From Areca catechu (Eukaryota > Streptophyta > Magnoliopsida > Arecales > Arecaceae): a stretch of 64,000 bases of DNA. The notes under the pieces were generated by a model. The model did no database searches. It saw nothing but the letters and a program-made list of their open reading frames with translations, and was not told where the DNA came from. The stretch spans positions 19,033,356-19,097,355 of the forward strand of contig CM038051.1 of assembly GCA_021397845.1 (NCBI GenBank). The letters are read 5' to 3'. Made by a program: the position numbers and the translations under genes. This document shows, in pieces, positions 1-11,003 of this stretch (position 1 is its first letter; every line of letters begins with the position of its first letter).

Positions 1-3000
1 ATATTGGTGTTGATGTTGATGAGGAAGACAAGGCTTTGATATTGATTTATTCTTTGTCTAAGTCCTTCGAGAATATTACTACTACCATGCTCTACAGAAG
101 ATAGACTATAAATCTTGAAGAGGTAAAAATTACTTTGTTACTAATAAGCTTAGGTTGAAAGTACAGTTGAGCATCAGACTCCGACTCCGGTACAAGGACT
201 TATAGTTAGAGGTAGAGATGAGCAAAGAAAAGATGGATAAGATAGAAGTAAGTTCAAAATAAGATCAAAATATAGGCTTAACAAATTCAGTGTTTGTCAC
301 TATTGCAAAAAGCCAGGCCACTAGAAATTTAAATGTAAACTTCTACAGTCCAACAAAGAGAAGGAACGGAAAGATAATGGAGCAATCTCATATTCGGTAT
401 TAGTTACAGTTACTTCAGGAGATCACAACAATGTTATAAATGATGTAGTATTTATAGCTGCCTGCAGAATTAGTCAAGCTGATACCTGGATCTTGGACTC
501 TAGAGTATCTTTTCATATGACATCCTATAAGGAATGGTTCTCTTCTTTTAGATCATGTAAATGAGGTACCATTCTTCTTGGGATGATGCAATCTGTAAAG
601 TAGAAGGTATTGATAAAGTTCATATTAAATCTTATACAAATACTGTAGTGATTCTTGATGATGTTAGATATATCATCAATTGAAGAGAAACCTTCTCTCG
701 GTGAATGCCCTTGATAGTGTAGGTTTTGAGGGCAAATGGAGTAGAGAATCTATAACTATTAATAAAGGAGTACTGACTCTATTAAAAGACAAATTGAGTG
801 GCACCCTTACTATCTTGATGGCAGTACAGTGATTGGACAGGTTTTAGCAATACAATCCTCTATTGAGCAGTTGACATAATTATGATATCAAAGGCTAGGC
901 CACATATCAGATAAAGGTTTAAAGGAACTGGCAGACATGGTTTGCTAGATGGTCAAAATGTTGGTGCACTTGGATTTTATGAGTATCGTATATTTAAAAA
1001 ATAATACATAGTCAACTTTTCTATAGACATGCGAAGGACAGTAGTTATATTGGATTATATTCATTTTGATCTATGGGAACCTGTCATAGTTACATCCAAG
1101 GATGGATCCAAATATTTACTTTCGTTTATTGATAATTACTCTCGTAAAGTATGAATTTATACTATTAAGAAAAAGAGTAATGTATTTGATACATTCAAGA
1201 AGTCGAAGGCTATCGTCAAGAGGTAGACTGACAGAAAGGTGAAAACCTTTTGCACTAACAATGGATTGAAATTTTGCTCTACAGAATTTGATGATTTTTT
1301 CAAATTAGAAGGCATTGTCGGATATAGGACCATAGTGGATACATCTCAGCATAATGATAGGCAGAACATATGAATCGCATACTATTATAGAGAGTCAGAT
1401 CTATGTTATCAAGTTCTGGACTGAGTAGAGAATTTTGGATAGAAGCTGCATGCACAATCTACTATATTATAAATCTATCTCCAACATCAGCATTAAGCAT
1501 GAAGACTCCAAAAAAATATGGACAAGAAGACCTGCAGACTTTTCGGTACTTAGAGTCTTTGGATGTTCAGTATATGCACATATCAGCAATGGAAAGCTGG
1601 ATCCCAGGGTTAAGAAATGCATATTTCTTGGATACGTATATGGGGTGAATGACTATAGATTATGGTATATAGAGCCCGAATTCCAAGGATTTCTAGTTAG
1701 CAAGGATGTGACTTTTTATGAGATAGCCACTCCTTCACAATAGATAGAGCTTAGTCCTTCACAAAGAGATCAGGTTCAGGTTTAGTAGGATCGGACTATT
1801 ATTAATATTGATCAAACTATTAGATCACAATAATAGCAGCCAATTGTAGATATTTAAAATGAGTAGGATCAACAAATAGATACAGAGATATAGACTCAAG
1901 AGGAGGTTACCATGCAAGGTCAGATTCAGGATAATAATATTACCACTTGTAAATCCAAGCACTAGATCATAGCACCTTAAAGGTACAGTTTTGAGAATTT
2001 TATTTGTGCCAAGTTAGTTTATCATGCTTTGAGTATTGCGGATACTATTGATGATGAGTCGACCATTTATCAGGAGGCTATTGGTAGCCCGTAGGCTAAG
2101 CAGTGAACCATCGTTATGATTGAAGAGCTTCAGTCCTTGAAAAAGAATCAGACTTTGAAATTAGTCAAGTTACCTAAAGACAAGAAAATAATTAGCTATA
2201 AATGGATCTTCAAAAAAAAGGAAAGGGCTAGTTCTCAAGATTTTAAATACAAAGCCAGGTTGATGGCTAAGAGCTACAGTTAATGGGAGGGTATTGACTA
2301 TAAGAAATTTTTTTTTCTGTAGTCAAACACTCTTCTATTTGTATGTTACTTGCTTTGGTTGCTTCTTAGAATTTGAAACTAGAATAGCTTGATTTAAAGA
2401 CAGCTTTTTTATATAGTGACTTGAAGGAGCAAATTTATATGTATCAGCCATTTGATTTTGAGGCTCTAGATAAAGAAAATCATGTATGCTTGCTCGAAAG
2501 ATCGTTGTATGGTCTCAAGCAGTCTCCAAGATAATGGTAATGCAAATTTGATAGGTTTATGATCGATCATGGATTTAATAGATCTCTATATGATAGTTGC
2601 GTGTATCATCAATAGTTTTCAGACTGGTTCTTTTATTATTTATTACTATATATGGATGATATGATGATTGCAGCCAAGGATATGTTAGTCATCCAGAAGT
2701 AGAAAGCTGAGCTTAGTACTATATTTGAGATGAAGGATCTTAGACTAGCAAAGAAGATACTTAGAATGGAGATCATACATGATAAACAGTCAGGTAGACT
2801 TTTTCTTACCCAGCATAGTTATATTGAGTCTTAAAAAGATATTATATATCTACAACTAAGCCGGTCACTACTTTTTTTACTAGTCATTTCAGATAATCTA
2901 CCATGCTCTCTTCTTAGTTTGAGAATGAGAAGAAATATATGTCTATAGTACTTTATGTAAGTACAGTTGGCAGCATTATGTACGCAATGGTCTATACTCG

Positions 3001-3551
3001 ACCCGATATTTTACAGGCAGTAAATGTTGTAAGCAAATATATGGACAAGCGCTCATTGGTCAGTTGTGAAATGGATACTGAGATATCTGAAAGACACTTC
3101 TAATTTGGGTTTGTTATTCTCGGGATAAAGTAGTTGCATTATCACAGGATTTTGTAATTCTGATTATACTTGTGATTTGAATAGGAGGTATTTGACCGGA
3201 TATGTATTTACTCTCTTTAATTGTGCAGTCGGTTGGAAGGCTACTTTGCAGTCTATTATTATTTTGTCTACTATAGAGGTAGAGTATATGGCATTGATAG
3301 AGGCTGCGAAGGAAGTTATCTGGCTAAGCAGGTTAGTACAAGATTTAGGTCTCAAATAGAACTATTTGGATATTCATTGTGACAATCAGAGTGCCTTGCA
3401 TCTTGCTAAAGGCCAGATGTATCATAAATGCACTAAGCATGTGGATATCAAGTATTGCTTTATCAGAGATTTGATAGAGGATGGTGATATCCGGTTTCAA
3501 AAGATTGCCATTGCTTATAATCTGGTTGATATGCTCACTAAACCAATTTAA
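1..3551 (+). pseudogene. Ty1/Copia gag-pol polyprotein remnant (5' end outside window)
   Basis: Decayed polyprotein of a Copia LTR retrotransposon, readable only by stepping through many stops and some frameshifts. In order: end of a gag (UBN2-like) region at 1-150; a CCHC zinc knuckle near 295-339 (C-H-Y-C...G-H...C, with the aromatic residue after H now a TAG); aspartic protease active site near 490 (LDSR in place of LD[S/T]G); GAG-pre-integrase and integrase core about 880-1740; reverse transcriptase about 2100-2850 with the YMDD catalytic box near 2650; RNase H about 3170-3551 with the CDNQSA motif and the family-typical end LTKPI just before a TAA. The RT/RNase H wording resembles the Tork/Tnt1 group (inference). 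Most in-frame stops are TAG where CAG or TGG is expected. Not functional. Confidence 0.88.
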
Positions 3552-3670
3552 GCAGGTAAGTTCAGGACTTTCCTGAACTTGATCAGTGTGAGCACTTAGT
3601 GATGCCCTTCAAGGCTTGTAATGATAAGGAGATTTTTTTTATCCATATTTGATTGAGGCACATTATTTAT

Positions 3671-3685
3671 CACAAGGAGGAGGAT
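3671..3685 (+). other. Polypurine tract of the Copia element
   Basis: A purine-rich run (CACAAGGAGGAGGAT) lies about 120 bp after the end of pol and directly before a TGTTG sequence. This is the expected position of the plus-strand primer site next to a 3' LTR. Confidence 0.6.
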
Positions 3686-4274
3686 TGTTGTTGTTTGCTT
3701 AAAATAATTTTTTTTTTATTAGGATTCCTTTATTTGTTTGACTTCTTCTCTGAAGAGTTTTGGGATGGAAGAATCTCTCTTCGATTGCATTTATTCTCCG
3801 GTAAGCAGCGTAGGACTTTGAAACTCTTCTTCGTTATTTCCCTTTAAAAAGAGTATGAGGTTCTTCGTTTTATGTAGTTCCCAAGTCCCGATTACTCTCT
3901 ACTCATCGCCGTCCTTTGGTCTCATTATTTTTTTGATCCTGTTTGAAAAAATATCTTTCTCTTGATCGATTGCTATAGTCAAGAAGGTATTGATTCATCT
4001 CTCAGATTATCTTCTCTTGATTCGTAGCCAAAACCGAGAAAGGTATTGTCCGTTTGGTTAATTGTTGCGGTTTATTTGTCTCTTGTTTGTTATTATTTTA
4101 GGACCCTATAATTTGAATATTTGTATCATCTTTATATCTAATTTCAGAATGGTTATATAGTGGATTGCTCCTCCTTTATTGTAGATGAAGGTAATTTTGC
4201 CAAACTATATAAATTTCTTATCTTTCTTGTATTTATTATTTATGCCTGTGAAGTATTTGATAAAATGTCCGAGA
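3686..4274 (+). repeat. 3' LTR of the decayed Copia element (right end uncertain)
   Basis: The sequence begins TGTTGTTG directly after the polypurine tract and holds T-rich U3/U5-like sequence with no coding potential. Its right boundary is not clear because a different Copia solo LTR is inserted at 4280. The original LTR may resume after 5658 and end near the TCCAACA at about 5709, but no partner LTR is in the window to test this. Confidence 0.45.
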
Positions 4275-4279
4275 GGAAC

Positions 4280-5653
4280 TGTTGGCTCCACCCAGTGATT
4301 TTGATGAATAACAAAATATTGAGTGCATATTGTATACTAATGTGTATTTCAAGTTATGAGTTTTCAGGAAGAAAGCATCTCAAAATCTCAAAAATTTATG
4401 TATCATGGCACGCCGTGGCACGGAGCATTTTTCGCAAATCTGGACATCCTCTTCATGAAAAAAGGGCATCTACATGTTTAATTATTATTTGTTTACAATC
4501 CATTTAAGTTTCAAAATTTATATTTATGTTTTTGGGCTAATTTGCACTTGAATATGAGCTTTTCAGTCTCAAGTGTCGACACCTGAGAAGCCAAGTATCG
4601 ACACTTTAGCATTTGGCACGAACAAGAATTCTTGGCACGCCAAGTGTCGACATCCAGCAACTCAAGTTAAGTTTCCAAGTGTCGACTCAAGACCTGAGAT
4701 TTTTGAAAATACAGAACTTTGTCATTTGAGAATTTTTGTGTCAAGTGTCGACACTTGTGCATCAAATGTCGACACTTGAAGCCTGACAGCTCTAACAGAT
4801 CTATTTTTCTGACTTGCAGAACTTGCTTTTCAAGCTCCCAATGGCTAGATCCGAGGCTCCAACGGCCACAAACCATTTTTTGGAAGTTTCTTGGTGTATT
4901 TAACCTCCACCAACCTCATTCTAAAGGCATTGAAGAGTATTGAAGTCCATTCAAAAGCTAAAAAGCCTATATTCTCTCAAGTACTCCACATCAAAAGCCT
5001 TTTATAGTTTGATTCCCTGAAAAAGCCTACAAGCTCATCCTTACATCATTCCAAAAGAGGCATTTTGAAGGATATTCCAAGGAAGAGTCAAGAAAAAGCA
5101 TCAACTTGAGCTTCAAAGATTCCATTCTACTCTTGAAGAAAGTTTGTCTTAGTTTTAAAGTTGTATATCTGTTTTTATCTTGTGATTTGACCTTGCTTTC
5201 AAGGATATCTTGAAAGAATGTTGTTGTGGTTTGTTGGTGAGCCAAAGGGATAAAACCAACTAGGGTTAACTTGTCAGCCCGAAGATAAAACAAGTGTTAA
5301 GGTTTGTTGGTGAGCCTAGGTGACAAAACCAACTTAGGTTTTGACTTGTGAGCCTTGTGAAAAACAAGTCAGTTATAATCTTGTTTGGATTATAGTGAAA
5401 TTCCCAAGGGTGGCTCGGGGAGTGGATGTAGGTGCTAGGTTTGCACCGAACCACTATAAATTTTGTGTTTATGTGTGATTGCCCTCTTTCTCTCTTGCTC
5501 TTTGATTTTTACTATTCACTTATTGTTTTCCGCTGCATTCAATCTTGTGCATTGAATTTATTATTCACGAACACCACTAGATATTCACTTTAATTTTTTA
5601 TTTTTTAATAGACCCAATTCACCCCTCCTTTTCGGCTCCATTTCTGGGCAACG
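4280..5653 (+). mobile_element. Copia solo LTR, 1,374 bp, TSD GGAAC
   Basis: The left end is TGTTGGCTCC and the right end is TCTGGGCAACG, an expected ...GGGCAACA with the last base changed. The 5 bp direct repeat GGAAC flanks it exactly at 4275-4279 and 5654-5658. No primer-binding site or internal region follows, so it is a solo LTR left by LTR-LTR recombination. A related copy lies at 35305. The interior (4570-4790) has at least six copies of an AAGTGTCGACA-type motif, including the perfect 16 bp palindrome CAAGTGTCGACACTTG at 4742-4757. Short ORFs inside are not genes. Confidence 0.88.
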
Positions 5654-5658
5654 GGAAC

Positions 5659-8409
5659 TAATTAATTAGAAGCCTAAAATGACCCAATTTACTATGCGCA
5701 TCTCCAACATCGAGCAAATTAGGGCTACACCGAGGTGTAATTGAAGAAACGCAATGATAATTTTATAACTCAAGATTTTGATCTATATAGCTTCATTCCC
5801 CCAGCACCTGTTCTTAATGTTGATAGATTACCTATGTTCTCATCTTGGTTATTTTACAAGCAAGAGAAGTATTTCTACTGCCAGGTCATCTTCTTTAATT
5901 TTATGCGATGCCCCAAAATCTTGGTTATCGATGGTAGGAGAAGAAGAAGAATTACACGCTTTGTGGCAATATAATTAATAGTATATTAGAGTACCTGCAT
6001 AATTCCTCGTGGATAAGGATGAACTGAACAGTAAGTATATAGTTACAACATAGGGAATCTATTAAAACTATCTAAAGGATTAATTCTACCACCGAGAAGG
6101 AGAATAAATTCTTCTGTGGTATACAAGTACATATAATGTCGATTGATTCATCAAAACCATGGGAATAAAGTGGGGGATATGCCACTAATGACTGGATGCA
6201 TGAGACAACTGGTTAGAGATTCTCCAGAAAGTAGCGAGAGTATTGTTTGTTTTAAGTAAGATATCGAGACAATATATGCGGTGGTTGGTTTGATGCTGTT
6301 TTTTTTATGCCAATTAAAAGCATGGAAAAGGCGTTGTGACGCCATACAACTGTTGAACAAGCAAACAAAGACCGTGATCGCAATATGGGCTTATCCAAAT
6401 TATCAAGTTTTGTTATTTTTTTTTAAGCAAGGACATGTTATTTGTTTAACCAAATTAAAGGTTCTTGGATATCCACCATCCAGATTGATCCCATGGATTG
6501 GCGGCCTCTTGAAGTGCATATATGGTCCAGTGCATGATCAAAAGAGAGAGAATAGACTTTGTAATTAATATGGGACAAGAACCCATGTATGTGCCCAGAG
6601 TGGCCAGCTATTTAAATATATTGGTGTACCAGGTTATGATAAGTTCTAGCTTTTGGCAAGGGGAAAGGGAGACGTTTGACGCCATGGCAGTTTATCAGCA
6701 CAGAGGTAGGAGGTGAAGACAAGGTCACGGAGATCCGAGTCGCCATTGGCTTTGTGAAAGATAAGCTCAAAATGTTTTTTCTATGGGGGTGTACTGATAA
6801 AATTTGTTAGTTAATGGCAAAGCATGACAAAATCGACACGGCAAATGAACAACCAAATCTTGTTGATTCTGACATGGCCCCAGGAATCAGGAAGACATCT
6901 AGGATATATGCCGGAAAGTACGCTGAAAATTGACATCCGGCGGAACGACAGGGAGACAAAATGTGCTTTCAATTAGTAGAGGTTGGTAGATTTGAATTAC
7001 TAGTCAAATCTTCCAAATGTTTGATACCAATTGCCTTCCAATTTGGACAATCTACCGATCAAATGATTGCCTTAGCCCGATGCCGACAAGCACCGTTTCG
7101 CTTGGATGGAACAAATTTTAAGCATTAAAGTGTGATTCAACCGTGCACCTTTTCGGAGATCAAGCATATTTACCAAGGAGCGAATGGGGCTATATAGATT
7201 GTATTGCTGGATATTTTGTGAATGGAGATAACGATGATATTTATTATTTTTCATAATATTTTATTTTCTGATTTTATTATATATATATATTCGTATTAAA
7301 CTTGTATGATCATTCTTTTCTCAATAAAAAAAAGAAAGAAGAAGAAGAAGAAGAAGTGCAGTTTAACCGAGTCTAAGAAACTTTTTAATTGATGTCAAAT
7401 TATTATCATAAATATCTTGAACAAGGTAGGAACCTTCATGGATATAAAAAAATCAGCCAGATCTGGATCAACCTACATCGATGCAGATGAGGGGAGGAGG
7501 GGGGGTTGGATTTTTTATGAGATTGGGTAGCCGATCTTCTTGTAATATTGAGAAACAATATGAACGCAAGATTAAATAATTGAAACGGTAAAGCAATGTC
7601 TTAAAAGCAGGATATGGTGAGATTTTACCTTTATCCACCAGCTACTGGCTAAGGACACCCTTAATATATTCCAAGGCATAAATTAATGGATCGAATGGAC
7701 CTCCATGTGCCATGAAATTGGAGCCCACACAGAAGACTTGCACTCCGCGATGGCGATATCTGTTGGCACCCATCACCTAAAGAGCACTACGACGTGCCAA
7801 AGGTCTCTACTTTCTTTCCCACGGACCCCTCAGTATCTAAAGGCCATATCTATTTAGAAGGGGAGGAAGAAAGGGAGTTAGAAAACAAGTTGATGCGAAA
7901 AATTGGATCGATTTTTTTAGTATTCTTTTAGGAATCATATTTTGGAGAAAAAGAGTTGGTGATGGTTTAGTTTGCTAGGTAAAGAAGACAGCATGCGTAG
8001 CTCAAAGCTTTTTCTCAGACACCCCAATTTCATGTCTCTTAGTGGATATAATAATGCGATTCCAAGTAGTGCAGCCAAAAAGAATAGAATTAGATTTTTT
8101 TTTTTTTTTTTTAACAGGCGAAGTAGATTTTATCTTGATGATTAGTGAATTATTGTTGTGATAACTCAAACCATATGCATGATAGAAACGTGCCATGATT
8201 GTTCGAATAGATAAATGGCTAAGGTGAACAAGCACCAAAGTATAAAAAAAAAAAACGTGCCTAACCTGACATCAATTAGTTTTACACTTCGTCAAGTACT
8301 AAACTATTATATATTCCATCATTGTATTAATGATAAAATTGATATCTTTCACCAACCGGGCCAAGTTAATGGGATGTTTTATTTGAAGACAGGAAGGAAG
8401 AGATCGAGA
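5659..8409. other. Intergenic, no gene recognised
   Basis: About 2.75 kb of AT-rich sequence. ORFs are short (none above about 95 codons), overlap on both strands and show no recognisable domain. The first 50 bp may be the tail of the Copia 3' LTR. Only a small GAA microsatellite and a poly-T run at about 8095-8112 stand out. Confidence 0.6.
7326..7357. repeat. (GAA)n microsatellite
   Basis: A poly-A/GAAA run passes into seven or so perfect GAA units. Simple repeat with no sign of function. Confidence 0.9.
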
Positions 8410-8976
8410 AGTTTTTTTTAAAAAATAATATTTTTTAATAAATATTTATTAAAATAAAATTGTTTATAATATATTTATAAAAATAATGTAGTTTGATTTG
8501 TAGGGATGCCGCATTAGAAACCATAGATTAAACTTGTGACTTCAAATCTTATAATAAAAATATAATTTTTTTTAAAAAATAATATAAAAAAATTAAAAAA
8601 AATTAAAAATTAAAAAAATTTGGAGAAGTCGTAAGTTGTACTCGTAGCTTCACTTTATTCTTGCATCTATTTTTTTAAAAAAAAAATTTGTTACCTTGAT
8701 CCTGCGTCTTGGTGGTGTCAGATTGATTGACGTACTCATCCTTGATTAGGGAAAGATTATGAAAATCCTGTACCTTAAATCGAACATTTCTTGACGGGAT
8801 GAGGGCCTGCAGGATTGCTATACCGGGTTTATCCCCTATCCTTTTTATTTTATTTACCATAAAAAATTTAAAATTTTAAAAAATAAAAAATATATATAAG
8901 TAAAGTCATAAATTGTTACCTTAATAATATTATAAAATAAAATTTATTGTAATATATAATAAATAATATAAATATT
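8410..8976 (+). repeat. Left arm of a long inverted-repeat (foldback or MULE-like) element
   Basis: This AT-rich arm aligns by eye, in inverted orientation, with 21758-22590 on the far side of Gypsy element A. Shared islands include AATAAATATTTATTAAAATAA, GTAGTTTGATTTG (CTAGTTTGATTTG in the partner) and a TTACCTTRATAATAT block. Gypsy A inserted inside the element and separated the arms. A stretch of about 190 bp near 8690-8870 has no partner in the other arm and is bracketed by TTGTTACCTT direct repeats. No transposase is seen, and the outer TSD is not resolved. Confidence 0.6.
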
Positions 8977-8981
8977 ATAAT

Positions 8982-10520
8982 TGTTGCCGATCTCGTCGCC
9001 GTACCTGTAGCTTCCGAGCTGGTGATTTGATCAGACCGTCTCGCCTTGAGGTCTCCGGGCTCCCGATCCTGCAAGACAAGGTCAGAAACCCTGGCCGGGG
9101 ATCCCGGCGAGGGGGCTCCGACGGTCAAGTTAGAAAACGGCGAGATGGAACAGAGTCTCCAAGGTGGGCCCCTGAAGGAGTCCCAGGCTTAGAGATTATC
9201 TTCGCAAAGAAGGTCTTAGGAAGAGTAGAAATTGGGCCAGATTCCTTCACCGAGCTTGCGCTAAGGGATCCCTCTCGGGATCTTGGATCCTGCTCTTGGT
9301 GCCTTTCCTTTCCCCAGCCTTTTTTTTCCCTTACCTAGTCGTCCGCTCTTCCCATCCTTTTATCCTATCACGCTGCCTCCGGCTTCCCGCCCTTGGGAGG
9401 CTCCCTCTTTGCTTTCACCTCCTTCTCTCCCTCTCTTTCTCCTTTCCCCTTCGGGTTCGAGAACCCAGCGACCTCCTTGTCTTGCTTACCGAGCCTAGCG
9501 AGGAAAGGGTAGAGGGAGGATGCCGGCCAGACCCTGGGGCCGAGCGCGAGCGCTCTCCTTCCCAGGCGCCGACAACGCCCATTCCGGGTCCTGTCTTGCC
9601 AGGACTTCGCCTCTCGGCTGCGGAACCTGTCGAGCCGATGTAAACGAGGTTTTGCGCGTTGCTGCCGATCGTACTGGCGCTCCTCTCGAGGTGCGGCGCG
9701 CGCTGCTCGAGGGACGGTCTCGGAACTCGTGCTCCTGCTTCTCGGCGACCTCACCATGCTGGGTAGCCGACCTCGGCCAAGGTGGGTCCCTCCTGGGCGG
9801 ATACCTGGAGGAGCGGCAGAGGGGCGCTCGACTTCGGCCGAGGTGGACCCCTCCTAGACGGACACCTGGCGAAGGAGCAAGAGGGCCCGGCTCGACCTCG
9901 ACCGAGGTGGAACCGTCTCAGGGCGCCACTCGGCGAGGGGGCAAGGGGCCACCAGCTTCGGCCGAGGTGGACCCCTCCTGGGTGGACACCTGGCGGAGCG
10001 GTAGAGGGGTGCTCGACTTCGACCGAGGTGGACCCCTCATGGGCGGACACCTGGCGAAGGAGCAAGAGGGCCCAGCTCGACCTCGGCCGAGGTGGAACCG
10101 TCTCAGGGCGCCACTAGGCGAGGGGGCAAGGGGCCGCCGTCTTCGGCCGAGGTGGACCCCTCCTAGGCGGACACCTGGCGGAGCGGCAGAGGGGTGCTCG
10201 ACTTCGGCCGAGGTGGACCCCTCCTGGACGGACACCTGGCGAAGGAGCAAGAGGGCCCGGCTCGATCTCGGCCGAGGTGGAACCGTCTCAGGGCGCCACT
10301 CGGCGAAGGGGCAAGGGGCCGCCGGCTTCGGCCGAGATGGACCCCTCCTGGGCGGACACCTAGCGAAGGAGCAAGAGGGCCCGGCCAGACCTCGACTTCG
10401 GCCGAGTGGAGCCACATCTGACCTTGCTGGACTGCTCCCGTTCTACCAAAAAAATCCACGTGGTTCGGATCATGCCCGACGGAATCTGAGACACGCCACG
10501 TCATCGTAACGGCTGTAACA
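8982..10520 (-). repeat. Gypsy A LTR, left copy (3' LTR on the coding strand)
   Basis: 1,539 bp from TG to CA. GC-rich, with a compound tandem repeat at about 9790-10400. It is about 305 bp shorter than the right LTR because it has fewer tandem units: the landmark GGCGAAGGAG recurs at 9868, 10053, 10238 and about 10362, against six times in the right LTR. Long overlapping ORFs on both strands here are translations of the repeat and not genes. Confidence 0.95.
9790..10410. repeat. Compound 185/124 bp tandem repeat inside the LTR
   Basis: Spacings of the GGCGAAGGAG landmark are 185, 185 and about 124 bp, so the unit is a 124 bp block with an optional 61 bp block. Consensus pieces include GGTGGACCCCTCCTGGGCGG and AACCGTCTCAGGGCGCCACT. 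Coding-like frames exist only because the unit lacks stops. Confidence 0.92.
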
Positions 10521-10540
10521 GTTGCCCCCCATCCCCCCGT
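10521..10540 (-). other. Polypurine tract of Gypsy A
   Basis: On the minus strand this reads as a G/A-rich tract (ACGGGGGGATGGGGGGCAAC) directly abutting the 3' LTR. This is the expected place for plus-strand priming and confirms that the element is oriented on the minus strand. Confidence 0.8.
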
Positions 10541-11003
10541 TCCGTTGAGGCGTCACGGCTCGGAACGAGGGGATTTAATACAGAGATGACGTGGGGAAGG
10601 CGAAGATCTCGCACCATGATTGCCACGATCCTCGTCGCGCCCGAGGTCCTATGAGAGGCTGCCACGCGTCGCTTCTCCGGTCGCATTTAATGCGTCGCTT
10701 CGAAAGGGAGGCCATTTTCTCGTAACCGAAGTGTCGATGTCGGGCGTTCGTCCATGCGGCATCCATCTGGTGGTCCGGAACAGAATGAGGGGTACGGCCA
10801 CTGTCGATCGAATTTGAAAAGGAGGGGGACTTTCCGGAACAAGGCCCTTTCCCTTTCTCGCGCTCCGCCGGCGGTTGCAGTGGGCTATCCTTCACTTCAC
10901 TGGGTTGCCGCTTCTTTTGCACAGTGTGTTTCGGTGAGTACCTTCGTCTGCTTCCTTCCCCCGTCCCTTTCCTTAGCAACTTCTCTTCACCATTTCCTTC
11001 CCC

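Noticed and set aside
5741..5978. Two overlapping short ORFs as a host exon
   Set aside because: No domain, no splice context, and a similar number of frames on both strands.
9520..10509. 329-codon open frame on + with matching long frames on -
   Set aside because: It translates the 185/124 bp LTR tandem repeat, which is stop-free in several frames. The right LTR gives the same artefact.
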